A DNA stretch of 22,987 nt from JAJYTL01 sp046705265 (GTDB lineage: Bacteria; Pseudomonadota; Alphaproteobacteria; Ferrovibrionales; Ferrovibrionaceae): the NCBI GenBank assembly GCA_046705265.1, contig JBJKQL010000101.1:1-22987 (forward strand), written 5' to 3'. The translations under genes and the position numbers were made by a program. Positions 17,076 through 22,987 of the stretch are shown one piece after another; position 1 is the stretch's first letter, and each line of letters opens with the position of its first letter. The notes below the pieces were generated by a model. That model made no database searches, was not told the DNA's origin, and worked only from the letters and a program-made list of their open reading frames with translations.

Positions 17076-17100
17076 AGAGACAAAATGCGCGGCGGATCAA

Positions 17101-19521
17101 TCAAGCAACGATTACAGTAGCCGAAGCAAGGAGAACGCGCTCGGGCGGAAACTCTACCGTCACAGTAGTACCGCATCCAGCCTCGCTCGTTAAGTTGAAG
17201 GAGGCGCCGTGCAAGGCGACCAGCGCCTGCACCAAGGAGAGACCGAGCCCGGTACCTTGATATTTACGCGCCAAATGACTGTCCACCTGCCCGAAGGGTG
17301 AAAGCGCCTTTTGAATATCCTCCTTGGCGATGCCAATTCCAGTATCCTGAACCGTGATCCGCATGGCACCGGTTGCAGTTAGGAGGGCGCTTATGGCGAC
17401 GTAACCGCCCGATGGCGTGAACTTGACGCCATTCGATAATAGGTTAATGAGGATTTGCTTGACCTTGCGGTCGTCGGCGCGAAGTGGCGGTAAATCGGCA
17501 GGAACGTTGCATTCAAGGTGAACAGCGTTGGCCGATGCGCGTTGTTTCACGAGACGCAACGCCGCTTGGGCGCACTGATCGACGCCGACTGTTTCCTCGT
17601 GCAGTTCAACCTTTCCTGCTTCGATCTTGGCAACGTCGAGGATGTCGTTAATCACGTCGAGAAGGTGCATGCCAGAATTGTAGATATCGTCGGCGTATTC
17701 GCGGTATTTCACTTTGCCTATTGGCCCCAGCAGTTCGTGTCGAATGATGTCCGAGAATCCGATTACCGCATTTAAAGGCGTGCGTAGCTCATGGCTGACG
17801 TTGGCCAGAAATTCGGTCTTGGTCCGGCTCGCCGATTCAGCTTGCTCTTTCGCGCGCCGCAATTCGATCTCCTGATTTCTACGTGCGCTAATGTCGGCGA
17901 CCGATCCCGCCATTCGATAGACTCGACCGTCCTGATCTCGCCGCGCCAATCCGGTATCGAGAACCCATAGATAGCTGCCGTCGGCCCTGCGTAGCCGGTA
18001 TTCGCAGCGATACGAGGAACTCCCACCTTTAAGATGCTCGAGGAAGGCATGTTGACGGCGCAATTGATCGTCAGGATGAACGTGCTTATCGAAAATCAAT
18101 CGCGCTTTCTTTGAGTCCGGAGCGGTGATTCCAATAATCGCCGCAAGTCGAGGAGCGATGTATACCTCATCTCGCAAAACGTCCCAATGCCATAAGCCCT
18201 CACTGGTACTTTCCATGGCGATCGCATAACGATCCTCGCTTTCGCGAAGAACTTCTTCTCGGTGCTTAATGGCGGTAATGTCACTCCATACGCCAACGAT
18301 GCTACCGTCCTTCATCCGTCGTTCGTGAATTTGTATCCAACGATCGTCGCTAAGATGCTGTTCAGTTATAGAATCTGGGTTTCGATGCTGGGCGAGGCGC
18401 TGCGCGAGGAACGATTGGCGCTCGGCGTCGGTGAGTTTATAGGCCCCGCGCTCGAAGGTGGCTCGTACCAGATCAAGAAATGTGATTCCGGGAGCAATAA
18501 GGTCGGCTACGACCGGGTAGAGATCTCGGTAACGTTGGTTGCACAAAGCCAGGCGGTCGTCGGTGTCGTAGATTGCGATTCCTTCAGGGATGGTCTCGAT
18601 GATGTTGAGAAGTTGGGAGGTGGCCAGCGCATTGCGTGACTCGCTATCGAGAAGTGCCTCTTCCCGATGTTTAATCTCAGTGATGTCGGTCCAGACACCG
18701 ACAATGCTTCCATCCGCCGTTCGCCGTTCTCGGACCTGAATCCAGCGGCCATCCGAGAGATGTTGTTCCGCGAGATAGCTGGACATCTTGTGAGCGGCAA
18801 TGCGGTCCTCGATCCAAGCGTCGCGAACTGTGCCGGGGCCGAGAGGGAACGAGCCTCGAGCGGCGTTGGCACGAACGAGATCCTCAAACAGAACGCCGGA
18901 GGCGATGAGGTCAGCAGTGGCGGGATAAAGACGCCGATAATTTTCGTTGCAGAAGGTCAGACGGTCTCTGGTGTCGAAAATGGCCACCGCTTCGGGGATT
19001 TCTTCGAGAAGATCGAGAACACCCGGGTTCGTGACCAGCTTGGGGTTGACCAGTTCGACTTGGTGAGTGATCTCGGAAAGGATGCCACGATGGCCCAGAT
19101 AGCGGCCGGCGGGATCAAATAATGGCCGTCCGCTTATACGCCACCAACAGGATGGGCCGTCAGGGAAGGACTGAGAGGAGAATACAAAATCGCGAAACGC
19201 TTGCGACCGCTCGGCAATGTTGCCGATATGCCGTTCAACGAGGCCGACGACAGAATCGGAGACCGGTCGCTCTGTTCGACTATGTGTTTCATTACCCGGA
19301 GGAATGTGGTTGTCCGTTCCACGAGAAAAAAAATAGATGATTCGACCATCGGCATTGGTTTCCCAAAGCCAGTCAGCGGCGATCTCGGCAAAGTCGCGGA
19401 AGGGGCCGTCGATTCGCCGCCGGGATACCGTGGTTGCGCGAAGCCAAGTAAGCAAACTCGCGGTCAGGGCAACAGCGACGAACGCGATAGGCAGCCACAG
19501 ACCGGTCAACAATGAGGTCAC
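17101..19521 (-). CDS. Membrane-anchored multi-PAS sensor histidine kinase, orphan
   Basis: The product has 806 residues. One hydrophobic segment (about 7-28) anchors the N-terminus, and no second helix is clear, so sensing is probably cytoplasmic. The domains are a first PAS at about 40-155 (WLWETNADGRIIYF), two near-duplicate PAS-7-type domains at about 167-287 and 303-423, and a PAS-3-type domain with PAC tail at about 424-548 (GLWHWDVLRDEVYIAPR). A short coiled coil follows, then HisKA with FLANVSHELRTPLNAVIGFSDI and phospho-His H577. The ATPase domain has ILINLLSNGVKFTP (N box), VQDTGIGI and GTGLGLSLVQ. No receiver domain is fused and no response regulator is adjacent, so its partner lies elsewhere. 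The start is GTG at 19521 with a poor ribosome-binding site, so the exact start is uncertain. The PAC and HisKA style resembles PleC/DivJ-type cell-cycle kinases, but that link is only a resemblance. Confidence 0.92.
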   Translation of the reverse strand: MTSLLTGLWLPIAFVAVALTASLLTWLRATTVSRRRIDGPFRDFAEIAADWLWETNADGRIIYFFSRGTDNHIPPGNETHSRTERPVSDSVVGLVERHIGNIAERSQAFRDFVFSSQSFPDGPSCWWRISGRPLFDPAGRYLGHRGILSEITHQVELVNPKLVTNPGVLDLLEEIPEAVAIFDTRDRLTFCNENYRRLYPATADLIASGVLFEDLVRANAARGSFPLGPGTVRDAWIEDRIAAHKMSSYLAEQHLSDGRWIQVRERRTADGSIVGVWTDITEIKHREEALLDSESRNALATSQLLNIIETIPEGIAIYDTDDRLALCNQRYRDLYPVVADLIAPGITFLDLVRATFERGAYKLTDAERQSFLAQRLAQHRNPDSITEQHLSDDRWIQIHERRMKDGSIVGVWSDITAIKHREEVLRESEDRYAIAMESTSEGLWHWDVLRDEVYIAPRLAAIIGITAPDSKKARLIFDKHVHPDDQLRRQHAFLEHLKGGSSSYRCEYRLRRADGSYLWVLDTGLARRDQDGRVYRMAGSVADISARRNQEIELRRAKEQAESASRTKTEFLANVSHELRTPLNAVIGFSDIIRHELLGPIGKVKYREYADDIYNSGMHLLDVINDILDVAKIEAGKVELHEETVGVDQCAQAALRLVKQRASANAVHLECNVPADLPPLRADDRKVKQILINLLSNGVKFTPSGGYVAISALLTATGAMRITVQDTGIGIAKEDIQKALSPFGQVDSHLARKYQGTGLGLSLVQALVALHGASFNLTSEAGCGTTVTVEFPPERVLLASATVIVA
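18250..19014 (-). repeat. Tandem duplicated PAS-7 segment inside the kinase gene
   Basis: Two consecutive copies of about 120 codons lie inside the kinase gene, at about 18652-19014 and 18250-18612. Matching pieces include PEAVAIFDT / PEGIAIYDT, the pair LCNQRYRDLYPVVADLIAPG / FCNENYRRLYPATADLIASG, AEQHLSDGRWIQ / TEQHLSDDRWIQ and DGSIVGVWTDITEIKHREE / DGSIVGVWSDITAIKHREE. The copies are clearly homologous and in frame, with the highest identity at their C-terminal ends. Confidence 0.85.
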
Positions 19522-19849
19522 GAAGGGAGCCTCGAGTGCATTGGCGCCAGACGGCCCGCGGCACGGCGGACATCAACCGTGCCACTGGCGTCCATAAGGA
19601 TTGCTTGCGGGGCCTGCCGGCTCTCCGAATTCGCAATCATCGTGTTTTCGTCTCGCAGTGTGCCGCGTGTGGATCGAGGAGAAAAATACGACGATTACAT
19701 TTACGAGATAGTTAATCCTTCAAAAAACTTATACGGATTGGTCTAAAAAGCCGGCCATTTTTCGTTCTACCGGGCCACCCAATCTCCCACTTCCTTCCTT
19801 GTGCCCAAGGCGGTGCATTAGTGCCATCAGAAAATCGCAATATTGTGCG
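19522..19849. other. Intergenic stretch between acyl-CoA synthetase and kinase genes
   Basis: These 328 bases lie upstream of the kinase and downstream of the acyl-CoA synthetase, both on the minus strand. The part nearest the kinase (about 19522-19680) is GC-rich like coding DNA and has short open frames without recognisable protein features. About 19684-19765 is markedly AT-rich and is the best place for the kinase promoter. I found no tRNA, convincing hairpin with T-run, or repeat. It may also hold remnants of a lost gene, but I cannot identify one. Confidence 0.5.
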
Positions 19850-21544
19850 TTAGGCGGTCTTTTGTTCTTGCAAGTTCAATTCTTCGATCATTTTTTGGCG
19901 GATGACGAATTTCTGGATTTTTCCAGTGATGGTCATTGGAAAGCCATCGACAAAGCGCACGTAGCGCGGAACCTTGTAGTGTGCAATCTGACCCCGGCAG
20001 AATGCGATGATTTCCTCGGGGTCGGCGTCGGCCCCCGGCTTAAGCTTTATCCAGGCGCAAATCTCCTCGCCGTACTTGGCATCAGGAACCCCGACCACTT
20101 GGACATCCTGAATCTTGGGGTGACGATAAAGGAACTCCTCGATCTCACGCGGGTAAACGTTTTCGCCGCCGCGGATCACCATATCCTTCAATCGGCCGAC
20201 AATGTTGCAATAACCTTCGGCATCTATGGCGGCAAGATCCCCGGTATGCATCCAGCCGGCCCTATCCACTGCTTCGGCGGTCTTTTCCTCATCGTTCCAA
20301 TAGCCGAGCATGACGGAATAGCCGCGAGTGCAAAATTCGCCAGGAACGCCACGCGGGACGATCCTTCCTTGTGCATCAACGATTTTCACCTCGATGTGCG
20401 GCTGAACGCGGCCGACGGTAGATACCCGCTTCGTCAGCGGATCGTCAGTTGCGCTCTGGAAGCTGACCGGTGAGGTCTCGGTCATGCCGTAGGCGATCGT
20501 CACCTCGCGCATGTTCATTTCGCTCTGCACCCGTTTCATGACTTCAATCGGGCAAGGCGATCCGGCCATGATTCCCGTGCGAAGGCTTTTGAGATTGTAA
20601 GACTTGAATTCCGGATGATCGAGCTCCGCTATGAACATGGTGGGAACGCCATGAAGCGCCGTGCATCGCTCTTCTTGTACGGTTTCCAAAACCGCCTTGG
20701 GCTCAAAGGCCTCGGCGGGGTACACCATGGCAGACCCATGGGTAAGGCAGGCAAGGTTGCCGAGCACCATGCCGAAGCAATGATAGAGCGGCACGGGAAT
20801 GCAAAGACGGTCCTTGTTGCTGAGACGCAACGCCTCGCCGATGAAAAATCCATTATTAAGGATATTGTGATGACTCAACGTCGCTCCCTTCGGGAATCCG
20901 GTCGTCCCCGAGGTGAACTGGATGTTGATCGGATCGTCGAACTGGAGCGTCGAGGCGAGTTCGGTTAGCCTCTCGCGTTCGGCGGTTCCCCCCATGGTCT
21001 CAACGACATCAAAATTGAACATGCCAGGGGTCCGTTCGGGGCCGAGACGGATGACTGTCGTGAGCTCCGGCAATGCCTCGGCTTTCAACGCGCCTGGATT
21101 CGCCGTTGCGATCTCCGGCGCAAGCTCGCTCAAAATCGCGATATAATCGCTAATCTTAAAGCGAGGAGCCAGGATCAGCGCCTTGCACCCAACCTTATTC
21201 AAGGCGTATTCGAGCTCGCTCCGGCGATATGCGGGGTTGATATTGACCAGGATAAGGCCTGCCTTGGCTGTAGCAAACTGGGTCAATACCCATTCGGCGC
21301 AGTTCTGTGACCATATGCCGATGCGGTCACCGGGTTCGAGGCCAAGCGCTAAGAGCCCCGCCGCGAGGTTGTCGGTACGGTGGCGAAGCTCTGCATAGGT
21401 CCACCGAATACCCTGGTAGCGGACAACGAGGGCCTCGTCGTCGGCCCAACGCGCTGCCGCCTCATCGAAAAACTCGCCGATGGTCTTTCCGATGAGCGGC
21501 GTCGAACTTGCGCCATGAACATAGCTCAAGTCAGGTCGGCTCAT
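19850..21544 (-). CDS. AMP-binding acyl-CoA synthetase (ACSF2-like fatty-acyl-CoA ligase)
   Basis: This ANL-superfamily ligase of 564 residues activates a carboxylic acid with ATP and joins it to CoA. The P-loop motif TSGTTGFPKG is at residues 211-220. The adenylate-binding motif YGMTETSP, the hinge region GRLKDMVIRGGENVYPREIEEFL and the C-terminal catalytic lysine motif TGKIQK are all present. The N-terminus (SYVHGASSTPLIGKTIGEFFDEAA) is characteristic of the ACSF2-like medium-chain/fatty acyl group, so a medium- or long-chain fatty acid is the likely substrate, although sequence alone does not fix chain length. I chose ATG 21544 because GGGAGGA sits four bases upstream of it. The frame also has an ATG 12 codons earlier (21580), without such a site. 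The neighbours give no pathway context. I see no defects. Confidence 0.94.
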   Translation of the reverse strand: MSRPDLSYVHGASSTPLIGKTIGEFFDEAAARWADDEALVVRYQGIRWTYAELRHRTDNLAAGLLALGLEPGDRIGIWSQNCAEWVLTQFATAKAGLILVNINPAYRRSELEYALNKVGCKALILAPRFKISDYIAILSELAPEIATANPGALKAEALPELTTVIRLGPERTPGMFNFDVVETMGGTAERERLTELASTLQFDDPINIQFTSGTTGFPKGATLSHHNILNNGFFIGEALRLSNKDRLCIPVPLYHCFGMVLGNLACLTHGSAMVYPAEAFEPKAVLETVQEERCTALHGVPTMFIAELDHPEFKSYNLKSLRTGIMAGSPCPIEVMKRVQSEMNMREVTIAYGMTETSPVSFQSATDDPLTKRVSTVGRVQPHIEVKIVDAQGRIVPRGVPGEFCTRGYSVMLGYWNDEEKTAEAVDRAGWMHTGDLAAIDAEGYCNIVGRLKDMVIRGGENVYPREIEEFLYRHPKIQDVQVVGVPDAKYGEEICAWIKLKPGADADPEEIIAFCRGQIAHYKVPRYVRFVDGFPMTITGKIQKFVIRQKMIEELNLQEQKTA

Positions 21545-21548
21545 GTCA

Positions 21549-21555
21549 TCCTCCC
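21549..21555 (-). promoter_or_regulatory. Strong ribosome-binding site that fixes the acyl-CoA synthetase start
   Basis: On the minus strand GGGAGGA is followed by TGAC and ATG (21544). It is one of the best Shine-Dalgarno matches in the window and decides between the two in-frame ATG codons in favour of the shorter protein. Confidence 0.75.
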
Positions 21556-21738
21556 ATTCTTTGCGCTCTTTTGCCTTCATACGCCGTTATGCTTTGGTTA
21601 GCTGTAAGTCTAAAATTAGCAAGGAGATGCGGCAAGCTTCTTACCCGTTGGCAATTCGGGGGAAATGGATCGAGCTATGACCGAAGCAAAGACCTCTTCG
21701 GGGCCTTCCTCAGCTTTCCCGGCAGGTGCGCTGGCGTC

Positions 21739-22154
21739 ATGGATCGGATCGAATTACCCGTCGCCCTACGGGCCGAGGGTTCCGTGCGAGTCAAGCGAGC
21801 CATCGGCGACGGGGCAGAGTCGCGGAATTTCGGCATCAATCTGGTTGAGCTTCCAGCTGGCGCGCGGTCGGCGCTCCCCCATTGGCGTAGCCTACAAAAC
21901 GAACACTTGAATCCCGGATCAAGCTCATTCCCGAGGTTAGCGAAGAGGAACGCGGCCCCAGTATGACCTTGGGCTTTCCTGCCGGAAAGGCTGAGGGGCA
22001 TCATCTGGTGAATGCAAGCGATATCCCCGTCGCCTATTTCGAGGTCGGCGACCGCGGCGTCGGAGATAATGTCAGCGATCTGGACGATGATTTGATGCTA
22101 AAGGACGCAGACGGCCGGCGCGCGACGTTTCTCAAGTCCGGCAAGCCGTATTGG
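21739..22154 (+). pseudogene. Cupin-domain gene broken by a short deletion
   Basis: The frame from ATG 21739 reads MDRIELPVALRAEGSV, then GINLVELPAGARSALPHW, the start of a small single-domain cupin. It loses homology after SLQNE (about 21902) and stops at 21964-21966. A second frame carries the rest from about 21903: a run reading LESRIKLIPEVSEEERG, then MTLGFPAGKAEGHHLVN, AYFEVGDRGVGDNVS and KSGKPYW, ending near 22154. The family normally has a segment like DEFVYVLEGE at the join, so about ten bases appear to be missing. The first metal motif also reads HWR where HWH is usual. The native stop is gone and the second frame runs on to 22340 through unrelated DNA. Such cupins are usually of unknown substrate, and I do not assign one. 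A sequencing error cannot explain the missing codons easily, so true decay is favoured. Confidence 0.72.
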
Positions 22155-22169
22155 GATTTTGGCTGGATA

Positions 22170-22867
22170 TCACGGGACCATCGACGGCCAGAGGTCGGTG
22201 CTGAAAAGCTGCTTGCGAATTCCGAAATCGATGCGGATCTGAAGGCCGACGACAAGGCTGTTGTATTGGGGGCTGCGTTGATAGGTAACATCACCTTGCA
22301 GTGCCCAATCATCATTCAGACGATAAATCGCATCTGTTGAGAGATAGTAATTCGGTCCGGAGCCCCGGCTTGCCGGTGCAAACGCATTCGTCGGAGCGAG
22401 AGGATAGAGTGGCGCTGCGGCCTGAAAGGCGGTCTGCCAGCCGGCGAAGGCACTTCCTTTGACGATGAGGTGTCGTGCCTCGAGCGTTTGAAAATTCAGC
22501 GCCATGCCGACCTTGTGATACCACTGAGGGCTGTAATAGCCGCCGTTGCCAAACGTGAACCCGCTCAGGTTGTGCTGGAAGTTCTCGTGCTGATAGAAGG
22601 TCCCATAGAAATATATTTGAAGGGTGCCGGACCCAGCGAATAGTCGAGGCTTGCTGCAGCCGAAAGGTGACGGTTGTCCGCCACATGAATCCCTGTGCGT
22701 TCACCGAAGCCGGCGGAGAACGCCGCGCCCCAATAGGTATCGAATTGATGGATCAGACTGACGGATCCGCCGGTCTCAACCACCCGGCCGAAGGTCGTTC
22801 CGGTTGCCGGATCGACGGTTCCTGTGAAGGACAGGATCGATTCCGTCACCGGTCTGCGGAAGCAGGG
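22170..22867 (-). pseudogene. Fragment of a BcsC-type cellulose-export outer-membrane beta-barrel, frameshifted
   Basis: Reading leftwards from 22867, one frame gives RRPVTESILSFTGTVDPATG, GSVSLIHQFDTYWGAAF, HVADNRHLSAAASLDYSLG, then leaves homology and stops at 22565. The next frame continues the barrel without a gap: SGTLQIYFYGTFYQHENF, FTFGNGGYYSPQWYH, GPNYYLSTDAIYRLNDDWALQG and NSLVVGLQIRIDF. These are hallmarks of the BcsC C-terminal domain, the pore through which cellulose leaves the outer membrane. The switch lies at 22630-22634, where one extra base in the run of C's (plus strand) would restore the frame. The large TPR N-terminal part is missing: an in-frame TAG at 22868-22870 precedes the homologous part. 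After the final strand (F codon near 22224) the frame runs 17 further residues to a stop at 22170, probably past the native end. No other bcs gene is nearby. Confidence 0.7.
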
Positions 22868-22987
22868 CTATCGCATTTGAACATTTGTGAACTGGAGCAG
22901 GATTTGGGTGAGGAAGGTATTGTCCCAACCAGCCTGCTTGAGCTTTCCACGCATGGAGCCCTTTGAAGGTTCGAGCTTGGCGAGATT
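22868..22987 (-). CDS. C-terminal end of an unidentified open frame cut by window edge
   Basis: The minus-strand frame entering from the right edge gives 39 residues (including KLEPSKGSMRGKLKQAGW and FLTQILLQF) and ends in TAG at 22868-22870, directly abutting the BcsC-type fragment in the same frame. The sequence does not look like the part of BcsC expected before RRPVTES. It is basic and then amphipathic, as the end of a DNA-binding or transposase protein might be, but I do not recognise a family. It may be another gene fragment placed there by rearrangement, or non-coding. Confidence 0.3.
   Translation of the reverse strand, partial: NLAKLEPSKGSMRGKLKQAGWDNTFLTQILLQFTNVQMR

Noticed and set aside
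19740..19765. Palindrome around GCCGGC flanked by A's and T's as a terminator for the acyl-CoA synthetase
   Set aside because: Pairing breaks next to the A/T arms and the site is about 110 bases upstream of the kinase on its promoter side, not at the 3' end of the synthetase.
19799..20473. Plus-strand open frame of 224 codons at the end of the acyl-CoA synthetase
   Set aside because: It is antisense to the conserved hinge and catalytic-lysine region of the synthetase and looks like a shadow frame.
21581..21738. Possible small gene between the acyl-CoA synthetase and the cupin fragment
   Set aside because: Overlapping short frames exist, but none has a family signature or a good ribosome-binding site. 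The stretch is best read as the upstream region of both genes.
22667..22966. Plus-strand open frame of 99 codons at the right edge
   Set aside because: The opposite strand carries the clear BcsC-type homology here, and the plus frame has no recognisable features.

Overview
The window looks like the chromosome of a GC-rich alphaproteobacterium, probably a Rhodospirillales-type lineage. The order dusB-ntrB-ntrC-ntrY-ntrX-(aminotransferase)-hfq-hflX, a fused IspDF and a COQ10-type gene next to lipA all point that way. The placement rests on gene order and protein character only, and no rRNA or tRNA is present to confirm it. Most of the window is ordinary, conserved housekeeping and regulatory DNA with short intergenic gaps.

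Layout. (1) Bases 1-4072, plus strand: the 3' part of the pyruvate dehydrogenase E2 gene, then lpd (E3), lipA (makes the lipoyl cofactor both subunits depend on) and a COQ10/RatA-type START protein. (2) Bases 4106-6976, minus strand: a tightly overlapped operon ispDF > pgpA > cinA(C-terminal type) > CPBP membrane protease. Each stop overlaps the next start by 4 bases. (3) Bases 7105-17075, plus strand: dusB, the nitrogen two-component pairs ntrB/ntrC and ntrY/ntrX, a class IV (D-amino-acid type) aminotransferase, hfq and hflX. (4) Bases 17101-21544, minus strand: a large multi-PAS membrane histidine kinase without a neighbouring response regulator, and an ACSF2-like acyl-CoA synthetase. (5) Bases 21545-22987: a decayed region with a cupin gene broken by a short deletion, a BcsC-type (cellulose export) outer-membrane beta-barrel fragment with a frameshift, and the end of an unidentified frame at the window edge.

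How the genes work together. The first block links 2-oxoacid dehydrogenase assembly to lipoate synthesis and, through COQ10, to quinone function. The minus-strand operon mixes isoprenoid precursor synthesis (IspDF), phosphatidylglycerol synthesis (PgpA), nucleotide repair/salvage (CinA/PncC) and a membrane protease. The ntr block is the usual alphaproteobacterial nitrogen regulon control centre. NtrC keeps the sigma-54 contact motif GAFTGA, whereas NtrX has lost it, so the two regulators should act differently. Hfq and HflX add post-transcriptional and ribosome-rescue control.

I did not find a convincing undescribed system. The most informative anomaly is the right-hand end, where two unrelated broken genes meet head to head with both native ends altered. 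This looks like a recombination or decay scar. The rest of the interest lies in smaller points: the NtrX loop, a tandem PAS duplication, a possible structured hfq leader and translationally coupled starts.
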